A DNA stretch of 15,330 nt, from contig JBBIKZ010000056.1 of assembly GCA_037445185.1 (NCBI GenBank), positions 1 to 15,330 on the forward strand. The letters are read 5' to 3'. The notes below the pieces were generated by a model. It was not told the origin of the DNA and ran no database searches. It was given only the letters and a program-made list of their open reading frames with translations. Numbering within the stretch: position 1 is the first letter of the stretch; each line of letters starts with the position of its first letter. The DNA is from JANWZL01 sp037445185. GTDB lineage: Bacteria; Pseudomonadota; Gammaproteobacteria; Burkholderiales; Thiobacillaceae. Shown here piece after piece: positions 7,699 through 15,147 of this stretch. The position numbers and the translations under genes are program-made.

Positions 7699-7762
7699 TG
7701 GGTTCTTTCTGTCCGAAATTCGGGCCGGTCATAGATTTTTTTATCCAGAGGAAAGTTCAGAC

Positions 7763-9751
7763 ATGGCAACCCGCACCGACCTCGCCAACGCCATACGCGC
7801 CCTCGCCATGGACGCCGTCGAAAAGGCCAAGTCCGGGCATCCGGGCGCACCCATGGGTATGGCGGAAATCGCCGAAGTGCTGTGGAACCACCACCTGCGC
7901 CACAATCCGGCCAACCCCAAATGGCCCGGCCGCGACCGCTTCGTGCTCTCCAACGGCCACGGGTCCATGCTGCTCTATGCCCTGCTGCACCTGACCGGCT
8001 ATGACCTCAGCATGGAGGACATCAAGCAGTTCCGCCAGTTGCATTCCAAGACCCCCGGCCATCCCGAATACGGCTACGCCCCCGGTGTGGAGACCACCAC
8101 CGGCCCGCTCGGGCAGGGCATCACCAACGCCGTGGGCATGGCCCTGGCCGAGAAGCTGCTCGCGCACCAGTTCAACCGACCCGGCCACGAGATCGTCAAC
8201 CACCACACCTACATCTTCATGGGCGACGGCTGCATGATGGAGGGCATCTCGCACGAGGCCTGCGCGCTCGCCGGCACCTGGAAGCTCAACAAGCTGATCG
8301 CCTTCTGGGACGACAACGGCATCTCCATCGACGGCCACGTCGAGCACTGGTTCACGGAGGACGTCTGCAAGCGCTTCGAGGCCTATGGCTGGAACGTCAT
8401 CCCCAACGTCGATGGCCACAGCTTCGAAGCCATCGAGGCCGCCATCCAGCAGGCCAAGCAATCGACCGACAAGCCCACCCTCATCCAGTGCAAGACCATC
8501 ATCGGCAAGGGCTCGCCCAACAAGGCCGGCACGCATGACGTGCACGGCGCGGCGCTGGGCCACGAGGAGGTGGAGGCCACCCGCAAGCACATGGGCTGGA
8601 ATCACCCGCCCTTCGAGATCCCGCAGGACGTCTACGAGGGCTGGGACGCCAAGACCAAGGGTGAAGGGCTGGAGAGGCTCTGGAACAACAAGTTCGCCGA
8701 GTACGAGCGCGCCTACCCGGCCGAGGCGGCCGAGTTCAAGCGCCGCATGGCCGGGGAGCTGCCGGCCAACTGGGCCGAGCACGTCAAGGCCGCCATCGCG
8801 GCGGTCAACGCCAAGGGCGAGACGGTGGCCACCCGCAAGGCGAGCCAGATCGCCATCAACGCCCTGGTGCCCGTGCTGCCCGAGTTCGTCGGCGGTTCGG
8901 CGGACCTCACCGGCTCCAACCTCACCAACTGGACCGGCTGCCACCCCATCCGCCATGGCCACCCGGGCAACTACATCTCCTATGGCGTGCGCGAGTTCGG
9001 CATGGCCGCGATCATGAACGGCATGGCCCTGCACGGGGGGCTGCTGCCCTTCGGCGGCACCTTCCTCATGTTCTCGGAATACTCGCGCAACGCGCTCAGG
9101 ATGGCGGCGCTGATGAAACAGCGCGTCATCCACGTCTTCACGCACGACTCCATCGGCCTGGGCGAGGACGGCCCCACGCACCAGCCCATCGAGCAGACCG
9201 CCACCCTGCGCATGATGCCCAATATGAGCGTGTGGCGTCCCTGCGACACGGTGGAGACCATGGTGGCCTGGGCCAAGGCGGTGGAAAAGCGCGACGGCCC
9301 CACCAGCCTGATCCTGTCGCGGCAAAACCTGCCGTTCATCAAGCGCACCGATGCCCAGATCGCGCTCGTCGAGAAGGGCGGCTACGTGCTGTCCGACTGC
9401 GAGGGCACGCCCCAGGTGGTGCTCATCGCCACCGGCTCGGAGGTGGAGCTCGCCCTCAAGGCCCAGGAGGCCCTCGAGGCCGAGGGCATCCGGGCGCGAG
9501 TGGTGTCCATGCCCTCGACCGACGCCTTCGACCGCCAGGACGCCGCCTACCGCGACAGCGTGCTGCCTCGTGGCGTCAAGCGCGTGGCCATCGAGGCCGG
9601 GGTGACCGACGGCTGGTGGAAGTACGTCGGCTGCGACGGCGCCGTGGTGGGCATCAACCGCTTCGGTGAATCGGCCCCGGCCGGCGTGCTGTTCAAGGCG
9701 TTCGGCTTCACCGTGGAGAACGTGGTCAACACGGTCAAGGGCGTCCTGTAA
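7763..9751 (+). CDS. tkt: transketolase
   Basis: This thiamine-diphosphate enzyme moves two-carbon ketol units between sugar phosphates in the pentose phosphate and Calvin cycles. Its 662 residues match bacterial transketolase. The N-terminal ThDP-binding part shows SGHPGAPMG (His26), SNGHGSMLLY, GPLGQGI (114-120), and the ThDP/metal motif GDG (154-156) through Asn185. The middle domain has VGGSADLTGSN and the catalytic-type glutamate in REFGMAAIMNG (Glu411). HDSIGLGEDGPTHQP (461-475) is the conserved substrate region. AGAGGAAAG (7747-7755) provides the ribosome-binding site. It opens the tkt-gap-pgk-pyk-fba block and probably has its own promoter. It could serve the Calvin or the pentose phosphate pathway, and no RuBisCO gene is in view to decide. 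Confidence 0.98.
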   Translation: MATRTDLANAIRALAMDAVEKAKSGHPGAPMGMAEIAEVLWNHHLRHNPANPKWPGRDRFVLSNGHGSMLLYALLHLTGYDLSMEDIKQFRQLHSKTPGHPEYGYAPGVETTTGPLGQGITNAVGMALAEKLLAHQFNRPGHEIVNHHTYIFMGDGCMMEGISHEACALAGTWKLNKLIAFWDDNGISIDGHVEHWFTEDVCKRFEAYGWNVIPNVDGHSFEAIEAAIQQAKQSTDKPTLIQCKTIIGKGSPNKAGTHDVHGAALGHEEVEATRKHMGWNHPPFEIPQDVYEGWDAKTKGEGLERLWNNKFAEYERAYPAEAAEFKRRMAGELPANWAEHVKAAIAAVNAKGETVATRKASQIAINALVPVLPEFVGGSADLTGSNLTNWTGCHPIRHGHPGNYISYGVREFGMAAIMNGMALHGGLLPFGGTFLMFSEYSRNALRMAALMKQRVIHVFTHDSIGLGEDGPTHQPIEQTATLRMMPNMSVWRPCDTVETMVAWAKAVEKRDGPTSLILSRQNLPFIKRTDAQIALVEKGGYVLSDCEGTPQVVLIATGSEVELALKAQEALEAEGIRARVVSMPSTDAFDRQDAAYRDSVLPRGVKRVAIEAGVTDGWWKYVGCDGAVVGINRFGESAPAGVLFKAFGFTVENVVNTVKGVL

Positions 9752-9761
9752 GAAATCCCCG

Positions 9762-9789
9762 GGGGCGTCACGGGCGCCCCTTCGTCTTT
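9762..9789 (+). terminator. weak terminator or attenuator between tkt and gap
   Basis: GGGGCG (9762-9767) pairs with CGCCCC (9775-9780) around a 7-nt loop and is followed by TTCGTCTTT, a broken U-tract. It starts 10 nt after the tkt stop. It could lower read-through into gap without fully stopping it. Confidence 0.4.
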
Positions 9790-9816
9790 CGGTCCATACA
9801 TCTCAAGGAGAACACC

Positions 9817-10821
9817 ATGACGATCAAAGTCGGCATCAACGGTTTCGGACGCATCGGCCGCATGGCCTTCCGTGCCATCGCCAAGGAGTTTCCGGACATC
9901 GAGGTGGTCGCCATCAACGACCTGCTCGAGCCGGACTACCTCGCCTACATGCTGAAGTACGACTCCGTGCACGGGCGTTTCAACGGCGACATCGCCGTCG
10001 ACGGCAACTACCTGGTCGTCAACGGCAAGAAGATCCGCCTCACCGCCGAGAAGGACCCGGCCAACCTGAAGTGGAACGAGGCGGGCGCCGACATCGTGCT
10101 CGAGTGCACCGGCTTCTTCCTCGACGAGGAGTCCTGCCAGGCCCACCTCAAGGCCGGTGCCAAGAAGGTGGTCATGTCCGCCCCGTCCAAGGACAAGACG
10201 CCGATGTTCGTCTATGGCGTGAACCACAACAGCTATGCCGGCCAGGCCATCGTCTCGGCCGCCTCCTGCACCACCAACTGCCTCGCCCCCATCGCCAAGG
10301 TGCTGCACGACAACTGGGGCATCAAGCGCGGCCTCATGTCCACCGTGCATGCCGCCACGGCGACGCAAAAGACCGTGGACGGCCCGTCCAAGAAGGACTG
10401 GCGCGGCGGCCGCGGCATCCTCGAGAACATCATCCCCTCCTCCACCGGTGCGGCCAAGGCCGTGGGCAAGGTGCTGCCCGAGTTGAACGGCAAACTGACC
10501 GGCATGGCCTTCCGTGTGCCCACCTCCGACGTGTCCGTGGTCGACCTGACCGTCGAGCTGGAAAAGCCCGCCAAGTACGACGAGATCTGCGCCGCGATGA
10601 AAAAGGCCTCGCAGGAGGGCGACATCAGCAAGACCCTCGCCTACACCGACGAGAAGGTGGTCTCCACCGACTTCCGCGGCAACGGCTACTCCTCCATCTT
10701 CGACGCGGAGGCCGGCATCGCGCTCGATGACACCTTCGTCAAGGTCGTGGCCTGGTACGACAACGAGTACGGCTATACCTGCAACATGCTGCGCTTCACG
10801 CAGCACATCGCCTCCAGGTGA
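9817..10821 (+). CDS. gap: glyceraldehyde-3-phosphate dehydrogenase, type I
   Basis: It interconverts glyceraldehyde-3-phosphate and 1,3-bisphosphoglycerate, in the glycolytic or the gluconeogenic/Calvin direction. Its 334 residues show the Rossmann motif INGFGRIGR (7-15), catalytic Cys151 in SAASCTTNC, His178 in STVHAATATQ, and the phosphate-binding IIPSSTGAAKAVGKVLPELNG region. Asp35 in VAINDLLEP is the acidic residue that usually favours NAD over NADP; real cofactor use should not be assumed from this alone. AAGGAG (9805-9810) lies 6 nt before the ATG. The TGA is followed immediately by the second copy of the palindromic element, then by the pgk leader hairpin, so gap and pgk messages may be separated or stabilised differently. 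Confidence 0.98.
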   Translation: MTIKVGINGFGRIGRMAFRAIAKEFPDIEVVAINDLLEPDYLAYMLKYDSVHGRFNGDIAVDGNYLVVNGKKIRLTAEKDPANLKWNEAGADIVLECTGFFLDEESCQAHLKAGAKKVVMSAPSKDKTPMFVYGVNHNSYAGQAIVSAASCTTNCLAPIAKVLHDNWGIKRGLMSTVHAATATQKTVDGPSKKDWRGGRGILENIIPSSTGAAKAVGKVLPELNGKLTGMAFRVPTSDVSVVDLTVELEKPAKYDEICAAMKKASQEGDISKTLAYTDEKVVSTDFRGNGYSSIFDAEAGIALDDTFVKVVAWYDNEYGYTCNMLRFTQHIASR

Positions 10822-10907
10822 CAGGTTTCAGGTTACAGGGTAGGGGACACGCGCGGCCGTAGGCCGCGCGCAATGACTGACGCCTGTAACCTGGCCCCCG
10901 TAACCTG
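10822..10907. repeat. palindromic intergenic element, copy B
   Basis: The element begins on the base after the gap stop codon with CAGGTTTCAGGTTACAG (10822-10838), which matches each arm of copy A at 15 of 17 positions. CAGGTTACAGG (10829-10839) has its exact reverse complement at 10883-10893, and a further GTAACCTG lies at 10900-10907. In the centre is a perfect 9-bp hairpin, CGCGCGGCC/GGCCGCGCG (10850-10858 and 10862-10870), with a GTA loop. The layout (AGGT-rich arms around a GC hairpin with a 3-nt loop) is the same as in copy A although the hairpin sequence differs. Confidence 0.75.
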
Positions 10908-10945
10908 ATCGATCAGGAATGGGACCGCCCATTCCTTATCGATCA
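10906..10945 (+). promoter_or_regulatory. long leader hairpin just before the pgk ribosome-binding site
   Basis: TGATCGAT (10906-10913) pairs with ATCGATCA (10938-10945), and AGGAATGGG (10915-10923) with CCCATTCCT (10928-10936), giving 17 pairs interrupted by one C-T mismatch around an ACCG loop. The structure ends three bases before AGGAG (10949-10953), the pgk Shine-Dalgarno. No U-tract follows, so it is not an intrinsic terminator. Possible roles are RNA processing, 5'-end stabilisation of the pgk message, or control of ribosome access. Confidence 0.7.
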
Positions 10946-10959
10946 ACCAGGAGCAAGCC

Positions 10960-12144
10960 ATGGCCAAATTCCTCCGCATGACCGATCTCGACCTCAAAGG
11001 CAAGCGTGTGTTCATCCGCGCCGACTTGAACGTCCCCGTCAAGGACGGCAAGGTCACCTCGGATGCCCGCATCACCGCCTCCATGCCCACCATCGAGCAC
11101 GCCATGAAGGCGGGCGCGCGGGTGATGGTCACCTCCCACCTGGGCCGCCCCACCGAAGGCGAGTGGAGCGAGGAGGTCTCGCTCAAGCCGGTGGCCGACG
11201 TCATGTCCGCCAAGCTGGGCAAACCCGTGCGTCTGATCAAGGACTGGGTGGACGGCGGCTTCGAGGTGGCCGAGGGCGAGGTAGTGCTGCTGGAGAACTG
11301 CCGCGTCAACAAAGGCGAGAAGAAGAACGCCGAGGAGACCGCGCGCAAGTATGCCGCCCTGTGCGACGTCTTCGTCATGGACGCCTTCGGCACAGCGCAC
11401 CGCGCCGAGGCCTCCACCTATGGCATCGCCCAGTACGCCCCAGTGGCCTGCGCCGGCATGCTGGTGACCGAGGAGCTGGAGGCCCTGGACCGCGCGCTCG
11501 CCAACCCGGCCCGCCCCATGGTAGCCATCGTCGGCGGCTCCAAGGTCTCGACCAAGCTCACCGTGCTGGAGGCGCTCGCCGAAAAGGTCGATCAGCTGGT
11601 GGTCGGCGGCGGCATCGCCAACACCTTCCTCGCCGCCACCGGCAAGAACGTCGGCAAGTCGCTGTGCGAGCCTGATCTCATCCCTACGGCCAAGGGCCTG
11701 ATGGAAAAGATGAGCGCCCGCGGCGCCAGCATCCCCATCGCGGTGGACGTGGTGGTGGGCAAGCAGTTCGACGCCAATGAGCCGGCGGTGCTGAAGAGCG
11801 CTGACGAGGTGGCCGACGACGACATGATCTTCGACATCGGGCCGAAATCCGCCCAGCAGCTGGTGGACATCATCATGCAGGCCGGCACCGTGGTCTGGAA
11901 CGGCCCGGTCGGCGTGTTCGAGTTCGACCAGTTCGGCGAGGGCACCAAGGCCGTCGCCAAGGCCATCGCCGAGACCAAGGCGTTTACCCTGGCCGGCGGC
12001 GGCGACACCATCGCCGCCATCCAGAAATACGACATCTACGACAAGGTGTCCTACATCTCCACCGCCGGTGGCGCCTTCCTCGAATACCTCGAAGGCAAGG
12101 TCCTGCCCGCCGTGGACATCCTGGAGAAGCGCGCCGCGGGCTGA
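10960..12144 (+). CDS. pgk: phosphoglycerate kinase
   Basis: It transfers phosphate between 1,3-bisphosphoglycerate and ADP (glycolysis), or the reverse from ATP (Calvin cycle, gluconeogenesis). Its 394 residues match bacterial PGK. The N-lobe holds the substrate site RADLNVPVKDG (20-30), SHLGRP (59-64), and the basic region around RVNKGEKKN. The C-lobe binds nucleotide with GGSKVSTKL (202-210), WNGPVGVFE (323-331), and GGGDT (356-360). AGGAG (10949-10953) lies 6 nt before the ATG. The leader contains a strong hairpin and, further up, the palindromic element behind gap. Pyruvate kinase follows after 79 nt. Confidence 0.98.
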   Translation: MAKFLRMTDLDLKGKRVFIRADLNVPVKDGKVTSDARITASMPTIEHAMKAGARVMVTSHLGRPTEGEWSEEVSLKPVADVMSAKLGKPVRLIKDWVDGGFEVAEGEVVLLENCRVNKGEKKNAEETARKYAALCDVFVMDAFGTAHRAEASTYGIAQYAPVACAGMLVTEELEALDRALANPARPMVAIVGGSKVSTKLTVLEALAEKVDQLVVGGGIANTFLAATGKNVGKSLCEPDLIPTAKGLMEKMSARGASIPIAVDVVVGKQFDANEPAVLKSADEVADDDMIFDIGPKSAQQLVDIIMQAGTVVWNGPVGVFEFDQFGEGTKAVAKAIAETKAFTLAGGGDTIAAIQKYDIYDKVSYISTAGGAFLEYLEGKVLPAVDILEKRAAG

Positions 12145-12162
12145 ACCCTGCGGTCAGGGGCA

Positions 12163-12223
12163 GGGGCGAGGCGCCTGGCGGCGCGCTCGCCCCGCCCCCC
12201 CACCCCTCACCCCTCGCCTACCC
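12163..12223 (+). promoter_or_regulatory. pyk leader: strong hairpin plus C-rich, G-poor tract
   Basis: GGGGCGAG (12163-12170) pairs with CTCGCCCC (12186-12193), continued by GCGCC/GGCGC (12171-12175 and 12180-12184) with a single bulged G (12185) and a TGGC loop: 13 pairs. From 12190 to the ATG the strand is almost only C, with runs of 4, 7, 4 and 4 C at 12190-12193, 12195-12201, 12203-12206 and 12210-12213. The opposite strand therefore carries four G-runs of at least four with 1-3 nt loops, a strong G-quadruplex motif. There is no Shine-Dalgarno before pyk. The C-rich tract could also be a Rho-loading site. Confidence 0.6.
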
Positions 12224-13660
12224 ATGCTACGCAGAACCAAGATCGTCGCCACCCTCGGCCCGGCCAGCAACGACCCCAAGGTGCTCGACCGGATGATCGA
12301 GGCGGGCGTGGACGTGGTGCGCCTGAACTTCTCGCACGGCAGCGCCGAGGCGCACATCCAGAGCGCCGAACTCGTGCGCGCCCTGGCCAAGACGCGCGGC
12401 CGTGCCGTCGGCGTGTTGGTCGACCTACAGGGACCCAAGATCCGCATCGGCAAGTTCAAGGACGGCAGCGTGACCCTCAAGGAAGGCGACCGCTTCGTGC
12501 TCGACGCCGACTGCAAGCTGGGCGATGCCGGCCGGGTCGGGCTCGACTACCCGGACCTGGTCAACGACGTCTCGCGCGGTGCCACCCTGTTGCTGGACGA
12601 CGGACGCATCGAGCTGTGGGTCGAGGAGGTCCAGGGCAACCAGGTCATCGCCAGGGTGGTGCGTGGCGGCACGCTGTCCAACAACAAGGGCATCAACCGT
12701 AAGGGCGGCGGGCTGTCGGCGGCGGCGCTGACCGACAAGGACATCGAGGACATCAAGACGGCGGCCCAGTTGAAGGCCGACTACCTCGCCGTCTCCTTCC
12801 CCCGCTCGGCCGCCGACATCCAGCAGGCGCGCGAGATCCTGCGCGCGGCCGGGGGGCGGGCCTGGATCGTGGCCAAGATCGAGCGGGCCGAGGCGATCGA
12901 CGCCCTGCCCGACATCCTTAACGCGAGCGACGCCATCATGGTGGCGCGCGGCGACCTGGGCGTGGAGGTGGGCGACGCGGCGGTGCCGGCACTGCAGAAG
13001 AAGATGATCCGCATGGCGCGCGAGAAGAACAAGCTGGTCATCACCGCCACGCAGATGATGGAGTCCATGATTGCGAGCCCCATCCCCACCCGCGCCGAGG
13101 TCTCCGACGTGGCCAACGCCGTGCTCGACGGCACCGACGCGGTCATGCTCTCGGCCGAGACGGCGGTGGGCAAATATCCCATCGAGGCCATCGCCGCCAT
13201 GCACCGGGTGTGCATCGAGGCGGAGAAGGAGATGGAGCCGCCCGAATTCCCGGGCCGCATCGTGCGCGAGGGCATCCTGCGCGTGGACGAGGCCATCGCC
13301 AAGTCCGCCGCCTTCACGGCGCTACACCTCAACGTCAAGGCCATCGCCGCCATGACCCAGTCGGGCTCGACCGCCCTGTGGGCCTCGCGCATCAGCACCC
13401 ACGTGCCGATCTACGCCTTGACACCCGAGGTGGAAACCCGTAGAAAAGTCACGCTTTTCCGCGGCGTCTATCCCATCAACTTCAGGCCCTCGAGCCAAGA
13501 CCGCGACCTGCTCCTGGCCGAGGCGGAGGACGAGTTGCGGCGGCGCGGCGCGGTGCGCAACGGCGACCTGATCCTGCTTACCATCGGTGAGCCCATCGGC
13601 AAACCCGGCGGCACCAACACCCTCAAGATCGTTCGCGTCGGCGAGCGGAAAAAGGTTTGA
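12224..13660 (+). CDS. pyk: pyruvate kinase
   Basis: It converts phosphoenolpyruvate and ADP to pyruvate and ATP, the last step of glycolysis. From the ATG at 12224 it has 478 residues, normal for bacterial pyruvate kinase. The barrel starts with MLRRTKIVATLGPASN and VVRLNFSHGS (31-40); the B (lid) domain covers roughly 70-165; catalytic Lys218 and metal ligands Glu220 and Asp244 are in AKIER and ARGDLGVEVG; TATQMMESM (274-282) and MLSAETAVGKYP follow. The C-terminal domain (about 345-478) ends with IGEPIGKPGGTNTLKIVRV. The frame is open further upstream, inside the pgk end, but that extension does not resemble the family. No Shine-Dalgarno is visible, only C-rich sequence, which is unusual beside its neighbours. 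fba starts 27 nt downstream. Confidence 0.97.
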   Translation: MLRRTKIVATLGPASNDPKVLDRMIEAGVDVVRLNFSHGSAEAHIQSAELVRALAKTRGRAVGVLVDLQGPKIRIGKFKDGSVTLKEGDRFVLDADCKLGDAGRVGLDYPDLVNDVSRGATLLLDDGRIELWVEEVQGNQVIARVVRGGTLSNNKGINRKGGGLSAAALTDKDIEDIKTAAQLKADYLAVSFPRSAADIQQAREILRAAGGRAWIVAKIERAEAIDALPDILNASDAIMVARGDLGVEVGDAAVPALQKKMIRMAREKNKLVITATQMMESMIASPIPTRAEVSDVANAVLDGTDAVMLSAETAVGKYPIEAIAAMHRVCIEAEKEMEPPEFPGRIVREGILRVDEAIAKSAAFTALHLNVKAIAAMTQSGSTALWASRISTHVPIYALTPEVETRRKVTLFRGVYPINFRPSSQDRDLLLAEAEDELRRRGAVRNGDLILLTIGEPIGKPGGTNTLKIVRVGERKKV

Positions 13661-13687
13661 TTCACCCAAACTGAACAGGAGATCCAG

Positions 13688-14752
13688 ATGGCCCTCATCA
13701 CCCTGCGTCAACTGCTGGACCACGCCGCCGAACACGGCTACGGCGTGCCCGCCTTCAACGTCAACAACATGGAACAGATGCACGCCATCATGCAGGCTGC
13801 CGACGCCTGCGATGCGCCGGTCATCGTCCAGGCCTCGGCCGGCGCCCGCTCCTATGCCGGCGAGCCTTTCCTGCGCCACCTGATGTATGCCGCCGTCGAG
13901 ATGTACCCGCACATTCCCATCTGCGTGCACCAGGACCACGGCGCCTCGCCGGCGGTGTGCTTCCGCTCCATCCAGTCCGGCTTCACCTCGGTGATGATGG
14001 ACGGCTCGCTGCTGGAGGACGCCAAGACCCCGGCCTCCTACGAATACAACGTCAACGTCACCAAACAGGTGGTCGAGTTGGCGCACGCCTGCGGCGTGTC
14101 CGTGGAGGGCGAGCTGGGCTGCCTGGGGTCGCTCGAGACCGGCATGGCCGGCGAGGAGGACGGGGTGGGCGCCGAGGGCAAGCTGGACCACTCCATGCTG
14201 CTCACCGATCCGGATCAGGCGGCCGACTTCGTCAAGCAGACCAAGGTCGATGCGCTGGCCATCGCCATCGGCACCTCGCACGGCGCCTACAAGTTCACCC
14301 GTCCGCCCACCGGCGACATCCTGGCCATCGGCCGCATCAAGGAGATTCACGCGCGCATCCCCAACACCCACCTGGTCATGCACGGCTCCTCTTCGGTACC
14401 GCAGGAATGGCTCAAGATCATCAACGAGTATGGCGGCGACATGGGCCAGACCTACGGCGTGCCGGTCGAGGAGATCGTCGAGGGCATCAAGCACGGCGTG
14501 CGCAAGGTCAACATCGACACCGATCTCAGGATGGCCTCCACCGGCGCCATCCGCAAGTTCCTGGCCGAGAGCCCGAAGGAGTTCGACCCCCGTAAATTCC
14601 TCAAGGCCGCCACCAAGGCGATGAGCGAGATCTGCAAGGCGCGCTACGAGGCCTTCGGCTGCGCCGGCCAGGCGAGCAAGATCAAGCCCATGGGCCTGGA
14701 GGCGATGGTCAAGCGCTACAAGTCCGGCGAGCTGGACCCCAAGGTCAACTGA
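13688..14752 (+). CDS. fba: fructose-bisphosphate aldolase, class II, Calvin-cycle subtype
   Basis: This zinc-dependent aldolase joins or splits fructose-1,6-bisphosphate (and, in Calvin-cycle members, sedoheptulose-1,7-bisphosphate). Its 354 residues and overall sequence match the CbbA/Fba class II subtype of proteobacteria. Visible motifs are GVPAFNVNNMEQ (19-30), catalytic Asp83 and zinc ligand His84 in HQDHGASP, GELG (141-144), IGTSHGAYKF with His198, HGSSSVP with His232, and KVNIDTDLRMA (273-283). AGGAG (13677-13681) lies 6 nt before the ATG. It closes the tkt-gap-pgk-pyk-fba block, and a strong terminator follows within 22 nt. The name cbbA would also fit, but no other cbb gene is in the window. 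Confidence 0.97.
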   Translation: MALITLRQLLDHAAEHGYGVPAFNVNNMEQMHAIMQAADACDAPVIVQASAGARSYAGEPFLRHLMYAAVEMYPHIPICVHQDHGASPAVCFRSIQSGFTSVMMDGSLLEDAKTPASYEYNVNVTKQVVELAHACGVSVEGELGCLGSLETGMAGEEDGVGAEGKLDHSMLLTDPDQAADFVKQTKVDALAIAIGTSHGAYKFTRPPTGDILAIGRIKEIHARIPNTHLVMHGSSSVPQEWLKIINEYGGDMGQTYGVPVEEIVEGIKHGVRKVNIDTDLRMASTGAIRKFLAESPKEFDPRKFLKAATKAMSEICKARYEAFGCAGQASKIKPMGLEAMVKRYKSGELDPKVN

Positions 14753-14773
14753 CCCGCTCCCCGTCCGGGCGCG

Positions 14774-14796
14774 AAGGCGGCTGCGGCCGCCTTTTT
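14774..14796 (+). terminator. rho-independent terminator of the fba operon
   Basis: AAGGCGGC (14774-14781) pairs with GCCGCCTT (14786-14793) around a TGCG loop, and the stem runs into a T5 tract (14792-14796). It begins 22 nt after the fba stop codon and is the clearest terminator in the window. Confidence 0.9.
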
Positions 14797-14821
14797 CATG
14801 TCCATCCCGGCATCGGGCCGA

Positions 14822-14852
14822 CCGACGATGGCACGCCCTGTCGGATTTTTTT
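14822..14852 (+). terminator. possible second terminator behind fba
   Basis: CCGAC (14822-14826) pairs with GTCGG (14840-14844), with a minor inner GGC/GCC stem, followed by ATTTTTTT (seven T at 14846-14852). It would act as a backup terminator 26 nt after the first. The stem is short, so this is moderate evidence only. Confidence 0.45.
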
Positions 14853-14927
14853 ACACACAGCCCGCCATGCCCGCGCTGCAAAGCAAAAAGACTCGATAAA
14901 TCAGAGACATGGCTACGATTCCCGGAG

Positions 14928-14943
14928 TGGCATGATAATTGCA
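14928..14943 (+). promoter_or_regulatory. sigma-54 (-24/-12) promoter match without a gene
   Basis: TGGCATGATAATTGCA matches the RpoN consensus TGGCACG-N4-TTGCA at all but one specified base, and the GG and GC dinucleotides are exactly 10 nt apart. Transcription would begin near 14954 and run rightwards. No open reading frame follows within the window. TGT-N11-ACA at 14839-14855 lies about 75 nt upstream and resembles, with one base too many, a NifA-type activator site, but I would not assign it. Confidence 0.6.
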
Positions 14944-15029
14944 AGATTGTCGACGCGGTGGCATGGTCAACACCGGGTCGCAAGCGTGAAGGCAATCGCC
15001 CCGGAGAGATGACCCCGTATTGTCCATAG

Positions 15030-15121
15030 GCCGTAGGTCTGGTGTAGGTCGGGCTTCAGCCCGACTCCGCCTTGCCGTAAGCTGACCTACGGCGCCTAGA
15101 TCGGACTGGAGCCGATGTCCG
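15030..15121. repeat. REP-like hairpin cluster
   Basis: GCCGTAGGTC (15030-15039) and its exact reverse complement GACCTACGGC (15084-15093) enclose a hairpin GTCGGGC/GCCCGAC with a TTCA loop (15048-15065). The GTAGGTCGGGCTTCAGCCCGAC pattern resembles repetitive extragenic palindromes common in beta- and gammaproteobacteria. A weaker related hairpin follows at 15100-15121 (ATCGG/CCGAT or CGGAC/GTCCG). Confidence 0.65.
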
Positions 15122-15147
15122 GATGGACGCCACGGCATGGCTGGGTC

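Noticed and set aside
7757..9325. Minus-strand 522-codon open frame opposite tkt
   Set aside because: Shadow of transketolase in GC-rich DNA, with low-complexity composition and no motif.
12068..12223. Longer pyk frame starting inside pgk
   Set aside because: The added residues are Pro/Arg-rich out-of-frame pgk and leader sequence; pyruvate kinase homology begins at MLRRTKIVATLG.
13322..14995. Minus-strand 557-codon open frame opposite fba and pyk
   Set aside because: It is antisense to conserved enzymes, lacks recognisable domains, and runs through the fba terminator.
14941..15030. Riboswitch (c-di-GMP, glycine or TPP) after the sigma-54 site
   Set aside because: I compared the bases with the conserved cores I know of these classes and found no convincing match, and no gene follows.
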